A stretch of DNA of 57,355 nucleotides from NCBI RefSeq assembly GCF_000472925.1, contig NZ_AXAS01000056.1, positions 191-57,545 of the forward strand. The letters run 5' to 3'. The notes below the pieces were generated by a model. The model was not told where the DNA came from and searched no databases. It worked only from the letters and a program-made list of their open reading frames with translations. Position numbers and translations under genes: made by a program. The stretch's first letter is position 1; every line of letters starts with the position of its first letter. Of the stretch, positions 1-8,616 are shown in pieces. Source of the DNA: Bradyrhizobium sp. Ec3.3. GTDB lineage: Bacteria > Pseudomonadota > Alphaproteobacteria > Rhizobiales > Xanthobacteraceae.

Positions 1-241
1 TGGCAACGGTTTGGGCGTTCCTGGGGGTCCCAGCGCTTCAGCTGTCTGGTAGCGCCATGCTTCAGCGCCAAGAAACGCGACCGCTAGACCAAACCGTACA
101 GAACTTTCATGAGCTGCGGCGGCACTTCGCAGACGGACCTTACGAACGATTCTTTGAGGTTGGTGAGGCCTGATTCGCGGTCAGTAGCGGCGAACGTCGG
201 CGTAATTTGTCGTTTGTGAAGAACGTTTCTGAGCACCGTTT

Positions 242-724
242 TTACGCAAGGTGTGGGTGCGATAGGTGGCGACAGAGTATCCATAACAGGCCACGTAAAA
301 GTTCCGCGAGCCAGCGTCGGAGCAGGCTGAAGTTGTAGCCGGCGGCGGTGAGCACGGCGTTGATGCGGTCGCCGTCGCGGCCGTTGAGATGGTTACGGCG
401 TATCCGGTGGTCGTCCTTGAGATGGCCGATCACAGGGCTTGACGGCGGCGCGACGCCGCATCTCGCGACGGATCGCTTTGGTGACACGGCGAACCTGGCC
501 GCGGATCCAGACCTTGAACCGGTCGGGATAGTTGTAGCCGCGGTAGCTCCTTGTCGCCGTGGATGCGGCGCGCTGCAACACCTGTGAGCTTTTCGAGGTC
601 GGCGATGACGGGACGGAGCGTGTGGCCGTCATAGGGATTGCCGTGCAGGGCCCTGGCATGGAGCACAAACTGCCTGCCTTTGGGCGCGGTGGCAGGCGTG
701 GCAATCGAGACTTTGCAACCAATC
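242..724 (-). pseudogene. IS5-family transposase remnant, frameshifted
   Basis: Minus-strand reading gives pieces of one IS5-family DDE transposase in different frames. An upstream piece carries LHARALHGNPYDGHTL (around 665-600). A middle piece carries YPDRFKVWIRGQVRRVTKA (around 545-430). The C-terminal piece carries DGDRINAVLTAAGYNFSLL and ends at 242. At least two frameshifts separate them, and the N-terminal half of the protein, before the GCKVSIATPA block at about 724, is absent. No terminal inverted repeat was recognised. This is a dead fragment, probably immobile. The family call rests on these conserved blocks as remembered; the exact element is not known. Confidence 0.8.
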
Positions 725-1014
725 TATGGACCACGCCCGCGTTGCAAGAGGAATCAACAAAAGGATGTAGCGATCTGCGCCAATCTATCCGGCTCCAATT
801 TGAGGCTGTCGCCTCAAGCCAATATGGATATCCGCCCACTCCTGTCCTCAATAACTCGACGGCCTCGACAAGGGGCACATGGCTGCGAACCAGGCTTCAG
901 AAGTGTCGGTGGAACCGTTTCTCCATTTGTCTTTTCCGTCTCGCAAACCTCGGCGGGATATTGTGCCTTTCCGATTGAGATCGTGGATCCTTCTTCCCTT
1001 CCCGGTCGTGTGTC

Positions 1015-1698
1015 CTAGGCGGTCTGGCCTAAGAAATTGGCGTCGTAGTCACGGCCCTTTGCGAGCATGCTCCAGGCCATGCGCGCGAGTTTTGTGGCCA
1101 AGGCGACAACCAGTACATTCGAGTGGAGCCGCTTGGACGCTGCTTCCAACCAGGCTCCAAACCCGTGCCTGGACCAAGTCTGGCGCCTCAGAAGCACGGC
1201 TCTGGCCCCTTGAATGAAGAGCGTTCGCAGGTACCGGTTGCCGCGCCTCGATATGCGGCCGAGAATGGTTCGATCGCCGGTCGAGAATTGTTTCGGTACC
1301 AGACCAAGCCATGCCGCAAAGTCGCGGCCCTTGCGAAAAGCATCGCCAGTCCCGATTGCGGCGAGCATCGCGCTTGAGATGATCGGTCCGACGCCCGGCG
1401 CAGTCATCAGCCGATGACAGTGTGCATCCTGCTCGGCGAGCTCGTTGATTTCTTTCGTAATTGATGTAACCCGCCGGTCGAGATAGCGCCAGTCCTCGAC
1501 CAAGTCCTGAACGAGCTGAACTACTCGAGGCGACAGGTTATCCGAGAGCATCGAGAGAAGTTGAGGAAGCGCCAATCGGAGTGCTGCCGTTCCCTGCCGA
1601 ACCGGCAGCCCTCGCTCGAGTAGAAAGCCCCGGATTTGATTGATGACCGCTGTTCGCTGCGTCACCAGTCGACTGCGAACTCTGTGGAGCGTCTGCAA
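1015..1698 (-). pseudogene. IS110-family transposase, C-terminal part (Transposase_20 domain)
   Basis: An open frame of 227 codons matches the second half of IS110/IS1111-type transposases. It begins in the helical linker (QTLHRVRSRLVTQRTAVINQI) and includes the PGVGPIISSAMLAAIG block and the RRGNRYLRTLFIQGARAVL block of the Transposase_20 domain. The N-terminal DEDD catalytic domain, about 110-120 residues, is missing: homology stops at about 1698, exactly where an unrelated Fic fragment on the other strand begins. The remaining piece cannot catalyse recombination. The family uses a seeker-type RNA-guided DEDD recombinase, but no matching N-terminal half lies next to it. The N-terminal fragment at 6.3-6.7 kb may come from a different element. 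Confidence 0.85.
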
Positions 1699-1706
1699 AT
1701 CGACGC

Positions 1707-1997
1707 GTGAGAGCCGTCCTCGGACACTTCATCTTCACCTTCATACATGCACTTCCCGACGGTAACGGTCGAACAGGACGCTTTCTCATGAATGTCATGA
1801 TGGTATCGGGAGGACTGCCTTGGACCATCATCCCGGTCGACAGACGCGACGAATACATGAAGGCATTGGAGAGCGCGAGCGTACAAGGCAACATCGCTTC
1901 GTTCGCGGCTTTCCTGGCAGATTGCTGCCGGCTTGAACCACCTCCTCCGCGGCGGAGCCGTCCGGGAGAAGTTCAGGCACCGGCTAAACTCGACTAA
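1707..1997 (+). pseudogene. Fic-domain AMP-transferase, C-terminal fragment
   Basis: The fragment opens at a GTG inside the Fic core (RAVLGHFIFTFIHALPDGNGR) and runs to a stop at 1997. The active-site loop reads HALPDGNGRTGR, compared with the family consensus HPFxDGNGRxxR. The catalytic His, the GNGR anion hole and the last Arg are kept, but Pro and Phe of the motif are changed to Ala and Leu. Fic enzymes transfer AMP from ATP to hydroxyl side chains, often as toxins or effectors. Here the N-terminal half, including the helices before the active site, is missing. The piece directly abuts the truncated IS110 gene at about 1699-1706, so it looks like a recombination junction. It is unlikely to be active. 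Confidence 0.75.
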
Positions 1998-2011
1998 GCA
2001 AGCGCGCGGGG

Positions 2012-2161
2012 ATGCTCTGGTCTGTGGTTGCCGCGATGATCGCCGCGATCATCGCCCTGACCGGCGTCATCGGGATCAGGGAGCGCATCGCGATCATCAT
2101 CAGGGGCATCGGCATGCTGATCATCGCCACCAGCAGCAGCAGCAGACGTCGCCCAAACTGA
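2012..2161 (+). CDS. possible 49-aa hydrophobic peptide
   Basis: A short open frame begins MLWSVVAAMIAAIIALTG and continues with a second hydrophobic run rich in Ile (IAIIIRGIGMLIIA), then a polar SSSSRRRPN tail. It could be a two-span or hairpin membrane peptide. The purine-rich stretch before the ATG (gcggggATG) is a weak ribosome site. The region is built from near-repeats of gcgatcatc, so the frame may be fortuitous. A strong hairpin follows about 150 bases later. I do not recognise the family. Confidence 0.3.
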   Translation: MLWSVVAAMIAAIIALTGVIGIRERIAIIIRGIGMLIIATSSSSRRRPN

Positions 2162-2690
2162 GTATTGGGCCACGATCGAATCGGGGTGGGAATCGAGTTC
2201 GCCTATGATCTCGCGATTGAGCGCGCTTAGGGAACCTCATGAGCTTCGGTCGCGCAATGGACGAGCAGTCACTAAAAAGATAGCCCACTTCCAGAGTAAC
2301 CTTGGCCTCGATAAGCCCCGCCGGTCCCCGGCGGGGCTTATCGGTTGCCTGCATGGTTGATGCGCCCTTCAGAACCGCGATTTTTGCGCCCGAGAGTAGC
2401 TAGTGAACGCACTTCCACCGGGTTCGCTCCACTCGTTCGGCTCAACCTCGGCCTGTGCCGGATCCATCTTGATTATGTTGACTGAAGTCCGTCAAAGGGA
2501 CGCGCTGTCGTCTTTGATCCGCCACCTTGCGACGTTCTGTTCTCGATGAGCACCTCGCCTTCATGCATGATCTGGCTAAGGCGCAAGTCAGCGGATGCGG
2601 TTGAGCGAGGGACGAGCCAGGAAGGCGCCGAGTTGGAGAATTTCCCAACACCCATCTTTCCGATCAAACTGAACGTGGGAATTGAGCTCA
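2162..2690. other. intergenic stretch without a recognisable gene
   Basis: No frame here resembles a known protein. The only structured element is the hairpin at 2310-2342. Short frames on both strands lack ribosome sites and look like chance openings in GC-rich DNA. Confidence 0.5.
2310..2342. terminator. strong GC-rich hairpin, probable terminator
   Basis: A perfect 15-base stem, GATAAGCCCCGCCGG at 2310-2324 pairing with 2328-2342, closes on a 3-base loop (tcc). The stability and length are typical of intrinsic terminators in rhizobia, but neither side has a clear T tract, so the direction cannot be set. It may end a transcript of the now decayed upstream region. Confidence 0.6.
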
Positions 2691-3035
2691 ATGTTGAAAA
2701 TTGTAGCGGTAGCGGCAATTTTCGTAGGAGAAGCCCTTTCAATAATCGCCGAATTGATCGCCTCAAAGAAATTTGGAACGGCGAGTGGGCCTCTGACAAC
2801 ACTTCTGCCGATGTTCCTGCTGGTAACGTTGGGCGGCATCCTGCTCGTCTCTGGATACGCCCTCGGCTACATGCATCTCAAAAACATTTGGATAATTGTC
2901 GCGATATCGGTGGGATCGATTTTAGTGGTGGAGCCGATCCTCACATTTCTGCTGTTCCGCGACGTGCCTACAACCGGCTCACTGATCGGGCTGGTTTGCG
3001 GCGCGGTGGGCACGCTCGCAGCGATTTTCTTATAA
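2691..3035 (+). CDS. small four-span membrane protein
   Basis: The 114-residue product is almost entirely hydrophobic. Segments near residues 2-20 (MLKIVAVAAIFVGEALSII), 35-55, 60-80 and 90-114 look like transmembrane helices. The size and the spacing of four helices recall small multidrug resistance or EamA-like half-transporters, but I see no SMR signature glutamate in the first helix context that would settle it. I chose ATG 2691 over the TTG three codons upstream, because either start fits the weak GGGA at about 2676. The gene stands alone; nothing in the neighbourhood indicates a substrate. The product is an inner-membrane protein of unknown function. Confidence 0.55.
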   Translation: MLKIVAVAAIFVGEALSIIAELIASKKFGTASGPLTTLLPMFLLVTLGGILLVSGYALGYMHLKNIWIIVAISVGSILVVEPILTFLLFRDVPTTGSLIGLVCGAVGTLAAIFL

Positions 3036-3558
3036 ACGCTAGTTTGGTCGGAGTTCAATTGGCTGGCTTGGGCGAGATAGGTGATGGAACTGAAAAGGTC
3101 GGCGCGGCAGGCTCGGCACTCGCTGGGGAGGCTCGCGTTGGTCGAGAAGGTGGCGGCTTTGGACCGAACGGTGTCCGCCGTTACCCGCTTTAGATCGCGC
3201 GTCTTCGGCGCGCCTGTCTCGTGCGCCAACCACCTTGGTCTGACAACGCAGGTACCCGTTCGTCGGGTTTATCTGACCTCGGGTCCTTCTCGCGAACTCC
3301 GGCTCGGCATGCAAGTCGCCCTTTCTCCGTTGAGGGATGCGCTCGGCGCGCGCGCCTGATCGGGACTACAGCCCCCAGGCCGCCAAGCCTGTCGTAAAAA
3401 AAGCGGAAACGGTTGCCGCGCGTAGCCGCGCTGCGGCTCCGGTCCGCACCAATCCCGCCCATGTCCGGCCTGTGTCGGCCTACGCCGACACTGACCTGCG
3501 TCTCCGGCCGCGCATACGAGATGCTCGCCCTTTGTCCTACAGCGAAAAAATGATGGAT
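3036..3558. other. region with no supported gene
   Basis: Open frames occur on both strands but none has a recognisable domain or a convincing ribosome site. The minus frame that continues from the ahpD remnant loses all similarity to AhpD here. Confidence 0.4.
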
Positions 3559-4093
3559 CACCCCCGATACGCTACGCGCGGTCGCCTCGATTCCGACCGC
3601 GACCGACTGCACAATCGTGGCAAAGCGCACCGCCGTTTGGACCACCGCCGAGCTGATGCCGGCCTCCCGCAGCGTTTTCTCACGAGCGTCCATGCAGCCG
3701 CCGCAACCATTTGCCGGGAAGACTGCCTGCGACCACCACTTGAAATTGACCCTGTCCACGACGGGGTTTGCGACAACGTTCGCGCGTAACCGCACCGGCA
3801 TCGCCTTGTATTCCGGATTGGATGCGAGGTGAACGAAGCGGTAGTAAACCTTGTTCACCGCCATCACGGCAGCCGCACATTTCGCTGCTGCGATCGCCGC
3901 TGGCGTGATTACGACGGCCGCCGCGGATTTCATCGCCTCTATGACACTGAGTTGCGGGTCGCAATCGCGCTCGCCAGCAACAGGCCGTATTTGCTTTGCG
4001 GTAAAAAGCGTCTCATCGGTCATCGTCGGCGCCGGAGTCTGACGTCCTTGGCACAATCCGGAATTTGATCCCTCAACTGCTCGAGATTGACAT
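3559..4093 (-). pseudogene. ahpD: alkylhydroperoxidase AhpD, degraded
   Basis: AhpD is the small CxxC disulfide reductase that serves AhpC. The core is clear on the minus strand: an AAAVMAVNKVYYRFVHL helix, then NGCGGCMDAREKTLREAG with the CGGC redox pair, then QTAVRFATIVQSVAVGIEA. The family usually has CxxCxxxH; here the relay His is Arg. The natural start is ATG 4093, 7 bases after the ahpC stop, which is the usual ahpCD arrangement. From it the reading MSI...EQLRDQIPDCAKDVRL needs a frame change after three codons and another before TMTDETLFTAKQ. Further on, KYGLLLASAIATRN sits in yet another frame before PQLSVIEA. Four small indels therefore break the N-terminal third. The gene is very probably dead, although an in-frame run from 4056 leaves the CxxC domain open. 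Confidence 0.8.
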
Positions 4094-4099
4094 GTTGCC

Positions 4100-4654
4100 T
4101 CAGGCGACTTTCAGCGTCTCGCCGCCGATTTCGCGATTGCAGGGGCAGAGCGCATCGGTCTGCAGCGCGTCCAGAACCCGTAGCGTGTCGCCCGGGCTGC
4201 GGCCGACATTCAGGTTGGTCGCATAGACATGCTGGATCGTATTCTTCGGATCGACGATGAACGTGTAGCGATGGGCGACGCCCTCAGGCGAGCGCACGCC
4301 AAGGCCATCGACAAGGGCGCCTTTGGAGTCAGCAAATTGCCAGATCGGAAGGTGATGCAGGTCCTTGTGCTCGCGGCGCCAAGCGAGCTTGCAGAATTCG
4401 TTGTCGGTTGAGCCGCCAAGCACGATCGCATCGCGATCGGCGAAGTCCTTGGATAGCCGGGCAAACTCGGCGATTTCGGTCGGGCAGACGAAGGTGAAAT
4501 CCTTGGGGTAGAAGAAAATGATTTTCCATTTTTCGGGAAAGCTCTCTTGAGTTAACGTCTCGAACGCGCTCTGCCCCTTCTCTTCCTGCAGGTGAAAGCC
4601 AGGCTTCACGCCCGTGACTTCGAACGACGGCAACTTACTTCCAATTCCAAGCAT
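4100..4654 (-). CDS. ahpC: peroxiredoxin AhpC
   Basis: This is a 184-residue typical 2-Cys peroxiredoxin that reduces hydrogen peroxide, organic peroxides and peroxynitrite in the cytosol. The peroxidatic Cys57 lies in FTFVCPTE, and two cysteines close to the C-terminus (170 and 172, in ALCPCNREIGG) supply the resolving thiol, as in AhpC proteins that work with AhpD. The thioredoxin fold is complete (KIIFFYPKDFTF, VLGGSTDNEFCKLAW, AHRYTFIVDP). The gene is intact, while the partner ahpD immediately downstream is broken, so its reductant must come from elsewhere. No oxyR homologue is adjacent. The ATG at 4654 gives the usual family N-terminus. Confidence 0.95.
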   Translation of the reverse strand: MLGIGSKLPSFEVTGVKPGFHLQEEKGQSAFETLTQESFPEKWKIIFFYPKDFTFVCPTEIAEFARLSKDFADRDAIVLGGSTDNEFCKLAWRREHKDLHHLPIWQFADSKGALVDGLGVRSPEGVAHRYTFIVDPKNTIQHVYATNLNVGRSPGDTLRVLDALQTDALCPCNREIGGETLKVA

Positions 4655-5316
4655 GTGTGTCCTCTCAGGGTTGCTTCGCGTGGAAGCAGTGGTCCGCCTT
4701 CATCGAAGCAATCGACATGCCACTCGATCTTGCGGTTTAGACCGGCGGAAATGCAACACAGGTTCTGATTGGTTTGAGAGTTCCGGAGAACCGATCGGGG
4801 AGGGACCAGCACTTCAATGCTGTGGGGCGAGCCGGGTTGGCGGCCTGACGAAGACCTGCACATTCGAGCGTCAACATCATCTGGTGAATGGAAGGCAGAG
4901 GACACCCCGAAACGCCGTTGCATTCCCATTCGGGCGCTTGATGGGTACACGGATTTGGCGGCCATGGCCTGTGGCATGTGTTTTCTCCTTAACCTGCTTT
5001 CGCTCCGGCAAAAGCGCTTGCTGCGATCGCCTGGACTTAGTCGAAACGACTTGCTCGGGTGGGGCGCGCCGAGCGATCACGCGAGCGATCCGCGAGAAAG
5101 AAACGTTCTGCGAGGCTGTCCTCGGCATCGGTGATCGAGTCGTCTCAGATTGGTGACGCTCGCGAGGGGACTTCAAGTGCGGCTGCAGGAGTGTAGCACG
5201 GAGTTGTATCCTACCAAAACAAGGAGGCGACAACATGCTACTTTGTGTAGCAAGATGCTTTGCGAGCGTTCGGAATGAAATAGTGTCCCACACCGCTCGT
5301 GATTCGGAGCAGTTGG
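4655..5316. other. ahpC upstream region
   Basis: This region should hold the ahpC promoter, though I could not assign an OxyR site by eye. A minus-strand frame from ATG 4977 has a very good ribosome site (TAAGGAG, 8 bases ahead) but runs through the ahpC start and encodes nothing I recognise. It may be a leader peptide or the start of a lost gene. Confidence 0.4.
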
Positions 5317-6063
5317 ATGATCACGCCGGTTCGACGGAACTGGAGTCCCAAGGTATTATTCAATGCTTTGACGCCGGCGATGTTCGCTGCCGAGCCATCT
5401 GTTGTGCGCGCGCGTTGGGACAAGTTGTGGCCGGATTTGTATACGGAATATGACGCGAGGCATTTGAAAGAAGAACTGTCCATTCGTAGCTTGATCGTTA
5501 CCGACGAAGCTAAGGCATTCTTTGACGCCTGGGCCGCGGACGAAGAGCGTCACACTGATGGCTTCGTCCAAATCATAGAACTCGTCGCTGGCGGATCCGA
5601 AGAGAATCTCCGGGAGATGTTGAACGATCGATCGCATGATTTTAGTTCGATCAGTGAATACTTGAAAGACGAATTCTCTCTAATGGTTATGATCGCATTT
5701 GATGAAATGTGTACTTGCCACGCCTATGCTACGGAAAGGGAGTTTTATGTCAGACTTCGGAACGACAGATTCCTTCGCTGGCTGAGAGAAGTGATCGCCG
5801 ACGAGGCGGTTCACTCGACGAATGCGGTTAACGTTATCCGCGCCCGCTACGACGACCGTATCCGCGAAGTCGGCCCAATCCTCGACAGTCTGATCAGTGG
5901 CTTCGCCGATGATCCTCCTTACGCCGGCACCTTCGTTCTGGATTACTTCGGCGGGTCCTATACGAAGGAGCTTTTTGCCAAGTGCCGCGCCACGATCCTG
6001 AGAAATATTACTAAGCCACTCACGACCGCAGAGCGAAACAGACCGAAGCGTCGGCCAATTTGA
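5317..6063 (+). CDS. ferritin-like diiron protein (acyl-ACP desaturase/AurF type)
   Basis: The 248-residue protein shows the spaced carboxylate pattern of a four-helix diiron site: DEERH (Glu76, His79), DEMCTCH (Glu130) and DEAVH (Glu163, His166), with Glu52 or Glu53 in HLKEEL as the likely helix-1 ligand. EExxH/DExxH pairs are known from acyl-ACP desaturases and from N-oxygenases of the AurF type, so an O2-activating oxidase or desaturase is the best inference. The protein is shorter than plant-type desaturases. ATG 5317 is preceded by GGAG 11 bases upstream; a GTG six codons earlier is possible. There is no operon partner, and the 3' end abuts IS110 debris on the opposite strand, so neighbours give no substrate clue. 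Confidence 0.6.
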   Translation: MITPVRRNWSPKVLFNALTPAMFAAEPSVVRARWDKLWPDLYTEYDARHLKEELSIRSLIVTDEAKAFFDAWAADEERHTDGFVQIIELVAGGSEENLREMLNDRSHDFSSISEYLKDEFSLMVMIAFDEMCTCHAYATEREFYVRLRNDRFLRWLREVIADEAVHSTNAVNVIRARYDDRIREVGPILDSLISGFADDPPYAGTFVLDYFGGSYTKELFAKCRATILRNITKPLTTAERNRPKRRPI

Positions 6064-6339
6064 CCTCAACGCCGTCGCGCCCCGCTTGCGGAGGTTTCCA
6101 ACGCCGAGGCCCAGCTCGCCCCGTCGGCTTGTAGATGACCGGCTGCCGCACAGCAAATAGCGAATGTCGAATGGCGCCGTTGCTTATAGGATCGACGGAG
6201 TGCTGTCTCAGTCTTATTGCTGAGTTCGCAGACCCAATTTGTTCGCCAGACGTTGGATCTGCGATGAGCCTGCCCTTGGCGTTGCAGACGCTGGGAATTT
6301 TACCCAGCTGCCGATCCCCATTTCTTCGGTGATGACCGT

Positions 6340-6700
6340 GTACCGCAGTGAGCTCGTCCGCGCGTAACAGCTTGGCGAGGCTTACCGCATCGCGCCGGTT
6401 CGTCTTCACTCGATCGCCTGCCTTCTTCGGAATGAGCGAGGGGGCGACCACCAGGCAGTCATGGCCGAGGCTCTTGAGCAGTCTGTAGAGGCCATATCCT
6501 GTCGGCCCTGCTTCGTAGCATAACGTCAAACGACAGCATTTCGCTGCAAGCTTTGCCACCAGCTTTCGGATCGCCGCCTCCGTAGCAGGAAACTCCCCCA
6601 GATACCGGACCTCGCCGCCACGGCCGCTATCAGCAATTGCTACCGAATTACGCAATTTTGACGTATCGATTCCGACAAAGGCCTCGGTATGATGACCCAC
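6340..6700 (-). pseudogene. IS110-family transposase, N-terminal DEDD fragment
   Basis: From GTG 6700, with AAGGAGG 7 bases upstream, the frame encodes the DEDD (RuvC-like) half of an IS110 recombinase: FVGIDTSKLRNSVAIADSG with the first Asp, LCYEAGPTGYGLYRLL with Glu, and KTNRRDAVSLAKLLRAD with the last acidic pair. Similarity stops after ADELTAV at about 6340, and the frame continues into unrelated sequence. The C-terminal Transposase_20 domain is absent, so the protein cannot transpose. The 5' flank to about 6795 still looks like IS sequence. Confidence 0.8.
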
Positions 6701-6800
6701 GACTCGCCCTCCTTGTTTGAGGCTCTGCCCGGTCCATCCGGGTAACCCTCGTCGCAACATCGAGGGTGAGTCGCCTCATTTTGTGGAGGGGACATACAGT
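6701..6800 (-). other. IS110 left-end noncoding region, candidate bridge-RNA remnant
   Basis: IS110 elements encode their guide (bridge) RNA in the noncoding stretch upstream of the recombinase. The flank here holds a 7-base stem, ACCCTCG at 6745-6751 with 6761-6767, around a 9-base loop. The assignment is by position and family knowledge only; the loops were not matched to a target. Confidence 0.3.
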
Positions 6801-7342
6801 CTAATGGTAGGGCCCGCGGGAAAGCGGAAAGCTGTCGCGCATCTTATGGTGGCTCACGGGACGAGCGAACGGCGGGCGTGTAGCCATCAGCTGTTGCCGC
6901 ATGACCATCAGATTTCGCAGGAGGTCGCCGACATTCTGGCAAGTCTTGCGCGCGAGAATCGCGCTATTTCTCCGCCGCCTGCAAGAATATTTCGACAAGG
7001 CGCTCGCATCGGACATCCTTCTGCTGCACAATCCAGCGCGTCGGGCGAATTTCGAGGTGCTGCGATCCAGTGAAACGCGGAGCGTTCTCGTCGAAATGGG
7101 TTCATGTCGAATAAAGCCGACGAACTGCTGCTGCAATCAGATCATCATCGAGCCAGCGTCGTTGCGGCGCTTAGGATCGGTCTTGAGGTTTTGCGTACGA
7201 CAGACCACGACGTTCTAAGTGCCGCAATTGCCGCGGCTCCGCCTCGCTGGATGTGGGGACGACTGTCCGCGAAGCGCCCAAGGCATTGGGGATAAACCGC
7301 AATCAGTAGCGTGACGCGCTTGAAAGCCGAGCCGGCTCGCGC
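6801..7342. other. no gene recognised
   Basis: Short frames on both strands lack ribosome sites and domains. The stretch lies between IS110 debris and the palindrome in front of the GcrA-like gene, and may be remnant sequence. Confidence 0.4.
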
Positions 7343-7383
7343 TACCGAGATACAATGTTATAACATAACATTGCATCTCGGTA
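7343..7383. promoter_or_regulatory. long palindrome resembling a Zur box
   Basis: Two 19-base arms (7343-7361 and 7365-7383) pair with one mismatch around aac. The centre reads AATGTTATAACATAACATT, close to the enterobacterial Zur consensus (AATGTTATANTATAACATT), with only one non-degenerate position differing in that core. The site ends 53 bases before ATG 7437. The similarity suggests zinc-dependent repression of whatever follows. It could also be the operator of a zinc gene that has since been lost. Confidence 0.5.
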
Positions 7384-7436
7384 GCCCCATGGATCGTCAT
7401 ACCGCTCCGGTTGCTAGATGCGCAGGTGAGAACGGG

Positions 7437-7976
7437 ATGTCAGTAGACGGTGCAGGATGGACCGACGAGCGTATTGAACGGCTGAAGTCTCTTTGGGCGG
7501 GAGGACTAAGCGCCAGTCAGATCGCTGCCGAGCTTGGCGGCGTCACGCGAAACGCCGTGATCGGGAAGGTTCACCGTCTCGGTCTTTCTCGCCGTGTGAC
7601 CACCGCGACGAAACCGCGAGCCCCGCGTTCATCCCGTCTCCAGCAATCATCACGGTTTGGTCCCATGGCCAGCGTTCGGCATCGCGGCAATCTGGCCTTG
7701 GCCTCGCCCGAGATCGACTATGTCGATGAGCAGGTAGAGGTCACAGCAGAGATCGTGCCACTGGCCCGATATCTCACTCTGGCAGAGCTTGAGCCGAGTT
7801 CATGCCGCTGGCCCATCGGGGATCCGGCCTCGCCGGAGTTTCGGTTTTGCGGTGCGCCGGCGCTTCCGGGTGAAAGCTATTGCAGGGCGTGTGCGCGCAA
7901 GGCCTATCAAACAACGACCCCACGCTCATCCATCTCTGGACAGCGCTTCAAAACGGGGCGTGGGTTCAGGCCGTAA
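7437..7976 (+). CDS. gcrA: GcrA-type cell-cycle regulator
   Basis: GcrA binds the housekeeping sigma factor and activates promoters carrying methylated GANTC sites in alphaproteobacteria. The N-terminus, GWTDERIERLKSLWAGGLS, followed by SQIAAELGGVTRNAVIGKV, is the diagnostic DNA-binding helix set (about residues 7-50). The C-terminal sigma-interacting part has the family features SSCRWPIGD, FRFCGAPA and YCRACARKAY. From ATG 7437 the protein is 179 residues, matching the family. An in-frame ATG at 7389 directly after the palindrome would add 16 residues. This lies in mobile DNA, so it may be an extra copy rather than the chromosomal gcrA. Control by the palindrome is inferred. Confidence 0.85.
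   Translation: MSVDGAGWTDERIERLKSLWAGGLSASQIAAELGGVTRNAVIGKVHRLGLSRRVTTATKPRAPRSSRLQQSSRFGPMASVRHRGNLALASPEIDYVDEQVEVTAEIVPLARYLTLAELEPSSCRWPIGDPASPEFRFCGAPALPGESYCRACARKAYQTTTPRSSISGQRFKTGRGFRP

Positions 7977-8616
<640 letters not shown>

Noticed and set aside
905..955. Similarity between this stretch and 35855-35905 (shared CTCGCA/GACCTCGGCGGG-like text)
   Set aside because: Imperfect and short; may be a common IS border, but no element could be delimited.
4606..4977. Minus-strand frame with an excellent ribosome site (TAAGGAG) upstream of ahpC
   Set aside because: It runs through the ahpC start, encodes no recognisable protein and has a composition unlike its neighbours; mentioned only as part of the upstream region.
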